NCBI GenBank assembly: GCA_023433505.1
Contig: JAEZCO010000075.1
Coordinates: forward strand, 1 to 64,000
Reading direction: 5' to 3'
From: Bacillota bacterium
GTDB taxonomy: Bacteria > Bacillota > Clostridia > Acetivibrionales > DTU013
Length of the DNA stretch: 64,000 nt
Below are positions 53,956-61,832 of the stretch, piece after piece (position 1 is the stretch's first letter; every line of letters starts with the position of its first letter). The notes under the pieces are model-generated. The model saw only the letters and a program-made list of their open reading frames with translations. It searched no databases and was not told the DNA's origin. The position numbers and the translations under genes were made by a program.

Positions 53956-55284
53956 ATGGCAACAAGTCAAATTGATGAAGCCTTGGATAACGAGATAATA
54001 GAAGCTCCAAGATATTCCTGCGCCCTTGGCGGCGCATATACTGCTGCGCTGTATACCTTCGGGACAGTCCCGGTCCTGCATTCGGGTGCGGGCTGCGGAC
54101 TTGGACAGCTATTCGGACAGCATTACGCCGGAGGACAGAATACGGGCGGACCCCAGGGAACTACAAGCAGCCCATGCTCCTGCCTTGTTGAGGAGCATGT
54201 GATTTTTGGAGGTGAAAAGAAACTGAGACACCTCCTGAACTCCACCATAGAATTGATGCCCGGTGATTTTTATGTCGTGCTCTCGGGCTGTGTTCCCTCA
54301 CTCATAGGCGATGATGCCGATTCGGTGGTTCAGGAGTTCAGAGAAAAGGTTCCCATCGTACATGTCAAGACCGCCGGTTTTACCGGTAACTCATACCGCG
54401 GCTACGATCTGTATTTTGAAGCGGTAATTGACCAGCTCCTTACGGAACAGCCAAGGCAAAAACGCCTGGTGAACCTGCTGGGAATCGTACCCAGCCAGCA
54501 TCCTTTATGGAAAGGGAACCTTCAGGTCATAAAACAGCTTTTAAACAAAATCGGCGTGGAGGCCAACACGATCTTTGCAGACCGGGACGGCCTGGGAGCA
54601 TTGAGAAAAATCTCCGCCGCAGAGCTGAATCTGGTGTTTTCTCCCTGGACGGGGATTAAGACGGCGGAAAAACTGGAGGAGCGGTTCGGAACACCCTACG
54701 AAGTGATTTCCAGCGTTCCGGTAGGCCCTAAAGATACCAGTGAATTCTTGAGGAAAATAGGCAAGCTGCTGAATGTACCCGAGACCATCGTGGAAAATGT
54801 AATATGGGAAGAAGAGTGGAGTGCCTACAGGTACACTGAATTCGCGGGAGATTTGATCCTGGTGCTCCTGCCCCATGTCTATGCCGGTATTGTTGCCGAC
54901 AGCGGCACTGCAATCTCTTTAACCCGGTACGGAGCCAATGAGCTGGGCTGGAATCCTGAAATAATAGTAATTACCGACGATCCGCCGCCTGAATACCGGG
55001 AGGCCATAGTAAAAAGCCTTACGGAAGGTCTGGAAAGCGCATTGAAGCCTGAGGTGGTGTTTGAGGCTGATGCATATAATATCAGCCAGGTATTGTCTAA
55101 GTTTACTTTGCAGGTTCTGCTGGCCAGTTCTCTTGAAAAATACCAGCCAAACGGCGAGGCGATTTATTTAAGCGTATCCTTTCCGATTTATGACAGGCTG
55201 ATCCTTGACCGCACTTATGCGGGTTACCGGGGCGGGCTGGCTTTGGTGGAGGACCTTGCCAGGAACAATGCAGGCCCTTTGTAG
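53956..55284 (+). CDS. nitrogenase component-1-like subunit K3
   Basis: 442 residues. P-cluster-type cysteines in YSCALGGAY, HSGAGCGLG and LSGCVPSLIGDD. An about 12-residue N-terminal extension precedes the core compared with K1 and K2. GAAAGGAG upstream. Partner of D3. Confidence 0.83.
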   Translation: MATSQIDEALDNEIIEAPRYSCALGGAYTAALYTFGTVPVLHSGAGCGLGQLFGQHYAGGQNTGGPQGTTSSPCSCLVEEHVIFGGEKKLRHLLNSTIELMPGDFYVVLSGCVPSLIGDDADSVVQEFREKVPIVHVKTAGFTGNSYRGYDLYFEAVIDQLLTEQPRQKRLVNLLGIVPSQHPLWKGNLQVIKQLLNKIGVEANTIFADRDGLGALRKISAAELNLVFSPWTGIKTAEKLEERFGTPYEVISSVPVGPKDTSEFLRKIGKLLNVPETIVENVIWEEEWSAYRYTEFAGDLILVLLPHVYAGIVADSGTAISLTRYGANELGWNPEIIVITDDPPPEYREAIVKSLTEGLESALKPEVVFEADAYNISQVLSKFTLQVLLASSLEKYQPNGEAIYLSVSFPIYDRLILDRTYAGYRGGLALVEDLARNNAGPL

Positions 55285-55325
55285 GAGCAAAATGCAAATA
55301 GGGATGGAATAATTTTATTCTGCTA

Positions 55326-55480
55326 TTGACAATTCCGTATTTTAAATTTAAAATAAATACAAATAAAACAGATATGATTACTAAGAATAAATGTAAATCG
55401 AAGGATGTTGACCAGAAAGACTGGAGACTAAATTTACTTCCCGAGTTGGCGGGGCAAGTGGATTTAGTCTTTTTTATTAT
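55326..55480 (+). promoter_or_regulatory. promoter and attenuator element copy 6 (before metY-type gene)
   Basis: TTGACA (55326), 17 bases, TAAAAT (55349-55354). ACTAAGAATAA (55380) replaces the box. Hairpin CCAG (55412) AAAGA CTGG (55421-55424), terminator AGACTAAAT (55425-55433) with perfect partner ATTTAGTCT (55462-55470) and six T residues. An 8-codon frame MLTRKTGD (ATG 55405, TAA 55429) spans it. Confidence 0.85.
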
Positions 55481-55527
55481 TTAAAAGTATAGTATGCAGA
55501 TAGAAATAATGTAAGGGAGGCTACAAA

Positions 55528-56814
55528 ATGAGTGAAAGAGGCTTGAAATTCGACACGCTGCAAGTACACGCAGGCCAGGTGCCTGACCCTGCCACCGGCT
55601 CCAGAGCTGTGCCCATTTATCAGACCGCATCCTATGTTCTTGAAAATCAGGAAAGGGCGGAAATCCTTTTTTCCTTAAAAGAATTAGGGAATGTATATAC
55701 GAGAATGGTAAATCCCACCAGTGATGTCTTTGAACAGAGAATTGCGGCGCTGGAAGGCGGAAGCGGAGCATTGGCCCTTGCCTCGGGAGCGGCGGCGGTT
55801 ACCTATTCCATTTTGAATATTACAAGGGCGGGAGATGAAATTGTCGCGGCAAGCACACTTTACGGCGGGACCTACAACCTGTTTTCAACCACACTTCCCG
55901 ATTATGGAATTAAGACGGTCTTTGTTAACCCCGACGATCCTGAGAATTTCAGAAAAGACATAACGGAGAAGACGAAGGCCTTGTATATTGAGTCCATCGG
56001 AAATCCAGGGATAAATCTTGTAGATATTGAGAAAGTTGCGGAGATCGCTCATGCGAATGGCATTCCCCTGATCGTTGACAATACCTTTGGAACTCCTTAT
56101 CTTATCAAGCCTATCGAGTATGGCGCAGATGTGGTGGTTCATTCGGCGACAAAATTTATCGGAGGTCACGGCACGTCCATCGGGGGAGTGATTATTGACG
56201 GAGGCAGGTTTGACTGGTCGGCAAGCGGCAAATTTCCGGGCTTCACAACACCTGACAACAGCTACGGCGGCCTGAAGTTTTATGAACGCTTCAAGGGTAT
56301 CGCCTATATTGTCAGGGCAAGAGTCAAGCTGCTCAGGGATACCGGAGCTGCAATCAGTCCCTTCAACTCCTTTTTATTCCTGCAGGGCCTTGAAACCCTT
56401 TCCCTGAGGGTCGATAAGCATGTTTCCAACACCCGCAGGATCGTTGAATTCCTAAAGGGTCATCCGTCGGTGACCTGGGTGAATTACCCGGAATTACCCG
56501 ACAATAAGTATCACAGCCTTGCAGAAAAATATTTTCCCAGAGGAGCAGGCGCCATCTTTACCTTTGGAATCAAAGGAGGCATCGATCCTGCGAAAAAATT
56601 CATCGACGGTCTGGAAATATTCTCGCTCCTGGCAAATGTGGCCGATGCGAAATCACTGGTCATCCATCCGGCAAGCTCAACCCATGCACAGCTGTCTGAA
56701 GAAGAGCAGCTGCAAGCGGGGGTCACGCCCGACCAGGTCCGTCTGTCCATAGGAATCGAAGATGCGGATGATTTGATATGGGATCTGGACCAGGCTTTGA
56801 GAAAGGCCACCTGA
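55528..56814 (+). CDS. metY: O-acetylhomoserine sulfhydrylase
   Basis: 428 residues, Cys/Met-metabolism PLP family. Start LKFDTLQVHAGQVPDPATGSRAVPIYQT is typical of MetY. PLP Lys209 in VVHSATKFIGGHG. C-terminal HPASSTHAQLSEEEQ and VRLSIGIED. It makes homocysteine from sulfide or methionine directly from methanethiol, which is the known exit route of Mar-derived methanethiol. GTAAGGGAGG upstream. Followed by D4K4 after 96 bases. Confidence 0.93.
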   Translation: MSERGLKFDTLQVHAGQVPDPATGSRAVPIYQTASYVLENQERAEILFSLKELGNVYTRMVNPTSDVFEQRIAALEGGSGALALASGAAAVTYSILNITRAGDEIVAASTLYGGTYNLFSTTLPDYGIKTVFVNPDDPENFRKDITEKTKALYIESIGNPGINLVDIEKVAEIAHANGIPLIVDNTFGTPYLIKPIEYGADVVVHSATKFIGGHGTSIGGVIIDGGRFDWSASGKFPGFTTPDNSYGGLKFYERFKGIAYIVRARVKLLRDTGAAISPFNSFLFLQGLETLSLRVDKHVSNTRRIVEFLKGHPSVTWVNYPELPDNKYHSLAEKYFPRGAGAIFTFGIKGGIDPAKKFIDGLEIFSLLANVADAKSLVIHPASSTHAQLSEEEQLQAGVTPDQVRLSIGIEDADDLIWDLDQALRKAT

Positions 56815-56910
56815 TACTACAACGAAAGCAACCGATTCATGCTTGCAGAAATAACGCATTAAAGCTTTGCGATTATTTCCGCAAGGCGCATAAATTGCGT
56901 GGAGGTAATC

Positions 56911-58392
56911 ATGGGATCAATTAATATAAAAGAGCCGGAGGTTGTCATAAGAGAGGCAAGGCTTGGCTCAATTACAGGATTTGAAGGGACGGCGGGCCAG
57001 CTTGTCAAATGTGCCCATTCCGGCAATTTGAAAGACAGCGCCAGAAGTTTCAGCCAGTGCATGGGGTGCAGCTCGGGAAACGCCTTTTGCCAGCTGTCAA
57101 TGATAAAGGATGCTGCCATTATAAATCATGCGCCCGTTGGCTGCGGAGGAGATTTCTTTACATTCAACTTTGTTTACAGGGTAGGTCAAATGGAGAGAAA
57201 ACTGCCTTCGGTCATAGGCAGATACTTCAATACCAATATTGAAGAAAAGGATACGGTCTTTGGCGGGACTCAGAAGCTTAAGGCGGTAATACAAGAGGTA
57301 TATGACAGGGTTAAGCCCAACGCCATATTTATAACGACGTCCTGTGCTTCGGGAATCATCGGGGATGATGTTGAGGGTACGGCCAACGACATGACGGAAG
57401 AGCTGGGCATCCCTGTGGTAGCCTGTTTCTGCGAAGGTTTCAAATCAAAGATATGGACGACAGGCTTTGATTCGGCCTATCACTCCATCATCCGGAAAAT
57501 AGTCAAACCGCCAAGGGAAAAGACCAGGAAGGTAAATATTATTAATTTTTGGGGCAGTCATGTTTTTGATGAGCTTCTAGGCAGATTAGGGTATCAGGCC
57601 GACTATATCGTCCCTTTTTCAACGGTAGCGGAGCTTGAAAGGATTTCGGAAGCGGCAGCCACGATCCAGATATGCCCGACCCTTGGGACTTATTTGGGCG
57701 CGGCCCTTGAGCAGGTTTATGGAGTGCCGGAAATAAAGGCTCCACCGGCCTACGGAATTGCCGGAACCGATCTCTGGATGAGAGAACTGGGAAAAATCCT
57801 CGGGAAAGAAGAGGAAGTGGAAGAAATCATTCAAGAAGAGCATGCGAGGGTATTGCCGCTTATCGAAGAGTACCGGAAAAAGCTAAAGGGGAAAACTGCA
57901 TACCTCACGGCAGGAGCGGCTCACGGGCATGCGCTGATTGCACTTTTGAGAGAATTGGGGCTTGAGGTGCAGGGCGCGGCAATTTTTCACCATGACCCCA
58001 TTTATGACAACGGGGATATTCTGTCGGACGCTTTGGCCCATGCCGTCAACACTTACGGAGACGTACCCAACTATAATGTTTGCAATAAACAGGCCTATGA
58101 GCTTGTAAACATATTAAACAGGGTCAAGCCGGACATAATGATCGCCAGACACGGAGGGATGACTCTATGGGGCGCAAAGCTCGGCGTACCGACGCTTCTG
58201 ATAGGAGATGAACAGTTCAGCTTCGGATACCAGGGAATAATAAACTACGCGGAGAGGATTATAGAGACGTTGGACAATAGAGAGTTCGTAAGCAACCTGG
58301 CCAAACATAGTTCGATGCCGTATACAAAATGGTGGCTTGACCAAAACCCGTTCTCGTTTCTTGGAGGTGGCGCAAGTGTTGAATCTTATTGA
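56911..58392 (+). CDS. nitrogenase component-1-like subunit D4
   Basis: 493 residues. First cysteine region SFSQCMGCSSGNAFCQLS carries three candidates. Then HAPVGCGGD and TTSCASGIIGDD. Cofactor Cys255 in IQICPTLGTYL. No His before GYQG (EQFSFGYQG). ATG 56911 chosen over GTG 56899 because GGAGGT (56901-56906) fits it. Directly after the metY-type gene, so the best candidate for a methanethiol-releasing enzyme. Overlaps K4 by 17 bases. Confidence 0.85.
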   Translation: MGSINIKEPEVVIREARLGSITGFEGTAGQLVKCAHSGNLKDSARSFSQCMGCSSGNAFCQLSMIKDAAIINHAPVGCGGDFFTFNFVYRVGQMERKLPSVIGRYFNTNIEEKDTVFGGTQKLKAVIQEVYDRVKPNAIFITTSCASGIIGDDVEGTANDMTEELGIPVVACFCEGFKSKIWTTGFDSAYHSIIRKIVKPPREKTRKVNIINFWGSHVFDELLGRLGYQADYIVPFSTVAELERISEAAATIQICPTLGTYLGAALEQVYGVPEIKAPPAYGIAGTDLWMRELGKILGKEEEVEEIIQEEHARVLPLIEEYRKKLKGKTAYLTAGAAHGHALIALLRELGLEVQGAAIFHHDPIYDNGDILSDALAHAVNTYGDVPNYNVCNKQAYELVNILNRVKPDIMIARHGGMTLWGAKLGVPTLLIGDEQFSFGYQGIINYAERIIETLDNREFVSNLAKHSSMPYTKWWLDQNPFSFLGGGASVESY

Positions 58393-59692
58393 ACAGCCCA
58401 GATTTTCCTGTGCCCTGGGGGCACAGCAGACCGTTGTCGCCATCAAGAGAGCCGTCCCCGTTTTGCATGCCGGACCGGGCTGCAGCGGGAAAATAAGCGC
58501 CCTCATCGGTCAGGGAGAAGGATATGCCGGCGGAAATACCATCCCCTGCACAAATGCCGGTGAATCCGACGTCGTATTCGGCGGAGAAGAGCATCTGCGG
58601 AGTATAATTGACGGAGCGTTCAAGGTCATTGATGCGGATATTTACGTTGTACTCACAGGCTGTACCTCGGATATTGTGGGCGATGACGTAGGGAGAGTGA
58701 CGGCTGATTTCCAGGAGCTTGACAAGCCTATCGTTTATGCGGAAACAGGCGGATTCAAAAGTAATAACTATGTGAGCCATGAGAAAGTGGTTAACGCAAT
58801 CATTGATCAATATGTGGATAAATTTTATACCGGCGGCAAAAAAATAAAAGGACTTGTCAATGTCTTTTCCGTGGTTCCCTATCAGGACCCGTACTGGAAC
58901 GGAAATCTTGAAGAGATCAAGAGAATCCTTGAAGGAATCGGGCTGAAGGTAAATATTCTTTTCGGCAACGGCTCCAAAGGAATCGATGAGTGGAAAAGCA
59001 TACCTGACGCTGAATTCAACATAGTGGCAAGCACATGGGTGGGCCTGGGTATTGCCGGGCATTTGAATGCCAAATACGGCACCCCTTATTTTCATTTTCC
59101 TTACTTGCCTGTCGGAGGAGCGGAAACAACAAAATTCCTAAGACACGTGGGAGAATTTACAGGCATTGAAAAAGACCGGGTTGAAGCTTTTATCAAAACC
59201 GAAGAGGAAAAATTTTATGCCCACATTGAAAGAACGGCGGATTTCATGCTTGAGTTCAGGTATGGGCTTCCAAGAAGGTTTTATTCCATTCTTGACGCTT
59301 CCTACGCCATCGGCGTTTCAAAGTTTTTGTTGAATGAATTGGGAATCATTCCTGCCAAACAATATATTATTGACGATACACCCGAAGAGCACAGGGAATG
59401 GATCCTCAATGAGTTCAAGCACATATCGGAAATAAGATCGGCAGAAGTTGAATTTTCAATCGACGGCGGGTATGTTCAGGAAGAAATAAGAAAGGATAAG
59501 CACAAAAACAGAGCGCTGATCCTTGGCAGCGGATGGGAAAGAGATCTTGCCAAAGAGCTGGAGGCTGATTTGCTGATTTTAAGCGTTCCTGTATTTTACA
59601 GGCTTGTTCTGAATTGCGGCTATGCAGGGTACAACGGCGGATTGAGGATGGTGGAGGATATCTATGACCGGGTTCTGGATACCTACAAATAA
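58376..59692 (+). CDS. nitrogenase component-1-like subunit K4
   Basis: 438 residues. P-cluster-type cysteines in FSCALGAQQ, HAGPGCSGK and LTGCTSDIVGDD. GTG 58376 is chosen as start: GGAGGTGG lies 7 bases upstream and MLNLIEQPRFSCALG aligns with K1-K3. The open frame extends back to 58337 inside D4. The overlap implies coupled translation with D4. Confidence 0.85.
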   Translation: MLNLIEQPRFSCALGAQQTVVAIKRAVPVLHAGPGCSGKISALIGQGEGYAGGNTIPCTNAGESDVVFGGEEHLRSIIDGAFKVIDADIYVVLTGCTSDIVGDDVGRVTADFQELDKPIVYAETGGFKSNNYVSHEKVVNAIIDQYVDKFYTGGKKIKGLVNVFSVVPYQDPYWNGNLEEIKRILEGIGLKVNILFGNGSKGIDEWKSIPDAEFNIVASTWVGLGIAGHLNAKYGTPYFHFPYLPVGGAETTKFLRHVGEFTGIEKDRVEAFIKTEEEKFYAHIERTADFMLEFRYGLPRRFYSILDASYAIGVSKFLLNELGIIPAKQYIIDDTPEEHREWILNEFKHISEIRSAEVEFSIDGGYVQEEIRKDKHKNRALILGSGWERDLAKELEADLLILSVPVFYRLVLNCGYAGYNGGLRMVEDIYDRVLDTYK

Positions 59693-59775
59693 AACGGATC
59701 CCATCAGTTTCACAGGGGACACAAGAGATTGAAATGAAGGTTCTCTGTAAGTTCAAAATATTTTTCCATTTTCTA

Positions 59776-59915
59776 TTGACAGGAGAGGGTTTTTACTTTA
59801 AAATTTAGTAAAACGATAGGAAAAGTTGGGTAAGCAAAAAGGAAGTCATTTTAGCCGTTTATTCATGACCGGAAGACAGGAGGCTAAGCTCACAGACGTA
59901 AGGGCTTGACCCTTT
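59776..59915 (+). promoter_or_regulatory. promoter and degenerate attenuator element copy 7 (before nifX/nifH-like)
   Basis: TTGACA (59776), 17 bases, TAAAAT (59799-59804). Box ATAGGAAAAGTTGG (59816). GACCGGAAGACAGGAGGCT (59867) matches the element, but the stem has one mismatch (CCGG/CAGG). AAGCTC (59886) pairs with GGGCTT (59902) before CCCTTTT. A 14-codon frame from ATG 59865 spans it. Confidence 0.65.
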
Positions 59916-59975
59916 TACATCTAAGAAGGAATTCTATACGGAAATATAAATTTCTGCTGTTCGGAGGGGGTTAAT

Positions 59976-60350
59976 GTGTCATATAAAATAGCTGTTGCAA
60001 CCACAGATGGGAAGTATATAGACCAACATTTCGGAAGCAGCAAGGAATTTCATATTTTTGAGGTGGATGACAACGGAGAGTACATTTTCGTCGAAATTCG
60101 CAAAAAATCAGCGGACAATGAAGGCGAAAACAGCCATAAAGGTAATTTAAAAGCGTCGGCTGAAATTTTATCCGATTGCAGCAAGGTGTTGGTGGCTCAG
60201 ATAGGATTGGGCGCCGAGCAATTCTTAAAATCAAAAGGAATAACAGCCTATTCGGTTTCGGACCGGATTGATAATGCTTTAATAAAATTGATAAATTATG
60301 ATCGGAATCAAAAACGGCGCAACGCAAATCGCAATACAAGTCACCCATGA
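59976..60350 (+). CDS. NifX/NafY-like cofactor-binding protein
   Basis: 124 residues. IAVATTDGKYIDQHFGSSKEFHIFEV is the dinitrogenase iron-molybdenum cofactor-binding domain, and it ends with a basic tail. GTG start with CGGAGGGGG upstream. Such proteins carry NifB-co or related clusters from NifB to apo-enzyme. It precedes the NifH-like gene by 44 bases and resembles the C-terminal domain of the NifB-like protein. Confidence 0.88.
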   Translation: MSYKIAVATTDGKYIDQHFGSSKEFHIFEVDDNGEYIFVEIRKKSADNEGENSHKGNLKASAEILSDCSKVLVAQIGLGAEQFLKSKGITAYSVSDRIDNALIKLINYDRNQKRRNANRNTSHP

Positions 60351-60394
60351 TACTGAAAAATTAAAAGAAAAAATTATAATTAGGAGTGTATCCA

Positions 60395-61273
60395 ATGGCA
60401 AAGAAAATCAAGCAAATAGCAATTTACGGGAAAGGCGGTATCGGCAAATCTACAACAACATCAAATATCAGTGCGGCTTTATCGACAGCCGGATATAGGG
60501 TCATGCAGTTTGGCTGTGATCCGAAGAGCGATTCTACCAATACTTTACGAGGGGGCAGATATATCCCTACCGTTCTTGATACCTTAAGGGAAAAGAATGT
60601 TGTAAAGGCAAATGAAGTGATTTTTGAAGGCTTTAACGGAATTTACTGTGTTGAAGCAGGCGGCCCGGCTCCCGGCGTCGGATGCGCAGGCAGGGGGATA
60701 ATAACCGCCGTGCAATTGTTTAAGCAGCAAAAGGCATTTGAAGAGCTGGATCTGGACTTTGTAATCTACGATGTCCTTGGCGACGTTGTGTGCGGAGGCT
60801 TTGCAGTGCCCATCCGCGAAGGGATTGCAGAGCATGTGTTTACAGTATCTTCTGCAGACTTTATGGCCATCTATGCAGCAAACAATCTTTTTAAAGGCAT
60901 CCAGAAGTATTCCAATTCAGGCGGAGCGCTGCTGGGGGGCGTAATTGCAAATTCAATAAACGCGCCTTATGCAAAAGAAATCATTGATGATTTTGTTAAA
61001 CAGACCAATACGCAGGTGGTTGAATATGTGCCAAGATCTGTTACTGTTACACAGAGCGAGCTTCAAGGCAAAACTACGATTGAAGCGGCTCCGAATTCCA
61101 AGCAGGCAGATGTATACAGAAGCCTTGCGAAAAAGATCGCGGAGCATACGGAGTCAAAGGTGCCAACACCTCTGGAAGTCGGAGATCTCCGCGCCTGGGC
61201 ATCCAAATGGGGCGATTATCTGTTGGCGCTTGAGACGGGAGAAGTTAGGACAGAAGCAGGGGCAAACATATAA
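60395..61273 (+). CDS. NifH-like Fe protein (shared reductase)
   Basis: 292 residues. P-loop GKGGIGKST (12-20), switch I GCDPKSDST, [4Fe-4S] ligands Cys97 (GVGCAGRG) and Cys133 (DVVCGGF), and Arg100. All catalytic features of nitrogenase reductase are kept; PKADST is PKSDST. The TAGGAG at 60381 serves ATG 60395, so the in-frame GTG at 60386 is rejected. It is the only NifH-like gene in the window and so probably passes electrons to all four D/K pairs using ATP. Confidence 0.93.
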   Translation: MAKKIKQIAIYGKGGIGKSTTTSNISAALSTAGYRVMQFGCDPKSDSTNTLRGGRYIPTVLDTLREKNVVKANEVIFEGFNGIYCVEAGGPAPGVGCAGRGIITAVQLFKQQKAFEELDLDFVIYDVLGDVVCGGFAVPIREGIAEHVFTVSSADFMAIYAANNLFKGIQKYSNSGGALLGGVIANSINAPYAKEIIDDFVKQTNTQVVEYVPRSVTVTQSELQGKTTIEAAPNSKQADVYRSLAKKIAEHTESKVPTPLEVGDLRAWASKWGDYLLALETGEVRTEAGANI

Positions 61274-61383
61274 TTGGAAGCCCGCCGGATTACAATTTAA
61301 CCCTTTGGAAAATATGACCGCACCGCCTAAAAGCGCGGCTTAATAGGAAAACTCTATCCCCAAATTTAATACGGAAATAAGCG

Positions 61384-61424
61384 AGAGAGGCGTTATACAG
61401 TAAAGAATAGCGTCTCTCTTTACG
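61384..61424 (+). terminator. intrinsic terminator after nifH-like gene
   Basis: AGAGAGGCG (61384-61392) pairs with CGTCTCTCT (61411-61419), then TTTACG. It marks the end of the sulfur locus. The 110 bases between nifH and the hairpin hold nothing I can support. Confidence 0.8.
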
Positions 61425-61463
61425 TATGATTGTAACTTTATTGGGCATCTCACCTTTTGCATA

Positions 61464-61568
61464 TTATTTGGATTTTTCTTTTTCCTGTTGCTGCAATCGT
61501 TCAAGTTCGTGGATGTACCTGTCGTAGTCAGAATCAAAGAGTTTGCGAGGCATAATGCTTGGTATCAT
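61464..61568 (-). CDS. possible tiny ORF
   Basis: 34 codons, MIPSIMPRKLFDSDYDRYIH then ELERLQQQEKEKSK. Strongly charged helix; could be the C-terminal end or remnant of a mobile-element gene. No clear ribosome binding site. Not recognised and weakly supported. Confidence 0.25.
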   Translation of the reverse strand: MIPSIMPRKLFDSDYDRYIHELERLQQQEKEKSK

Positions 61569-61622
61569 AGGTTTTCCCATCAGCGGCAGTTATTCGAAAA
61601 TTTAGAATAACTGAACTCTCCT

Positions 61623-61760
61623 CTAATAATCTTTGGCGATTTGATTAAGCCATATACGAAATTGCACAGCTCTTTCGGAGTTGACCTTAACGCCCAAGGC
61701 AATAATCATATGCAATGCATAATGCATTTTTTCCCGCATGTTACATAAAACCGCTTTCAT
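61623..61760 (-). pseudogene. RhuM-family protein remnant
   Basis: 45 codons. The segment GVKVNSERAVQFRIWLNQIA followed by KDY matches the RhuM family core (VNSxRxxQFRxWAxxxLxxY), but everything after the motif and most of the N terminus is missing. A degraded RhuM gene, typical of defence or mobile islands. Confidence 0.6.
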
Positions 61761-61832
61761 AATTACTGCTGCAACGTCAGCTAAGGCCCGGCGATGACTA
61801 CATCCTGCTGACGACGGTGTGTGGACTGCAGA

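Noticed and set aside
35510..59692. Chlorophyll-type (BchNB) or F430-type (CfbD) nitrogenase homologues
   Set aside because: Those lack a NifB partner and several P-cluster cysteines on both subunits; no tetrapyrrole genes here. The UroD-fold protein has the thiol-methyltransferase zinc site instead.
34057..59915. S-box (SAM), T-box or ANTAR elements as explanation for the repeated leaders
   Set aside because: No S-box core, no T-box AGGGTGGNACCGCG sequence, and loops are 4-5 bases rather than the paired hexaloops of ANTAR targets.
60386..60394. Upstream GTG start for the NifH-like protein
   Set aside because: It lies within the AGGAGTG that serves as ribosome binding site for ATG 60395; the family begins at MAKKIKQIAIYGKGG.
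35510..61273. True molybdenum nitrogenase (nifHDKEN) locus
   Set aside because: Subunits lack the clear NifD cofactor His and NifD/NifK-specific motifs; no nifE, nifN, nifV or nitrogen-regulation genes; neighbours are sulfur genes.
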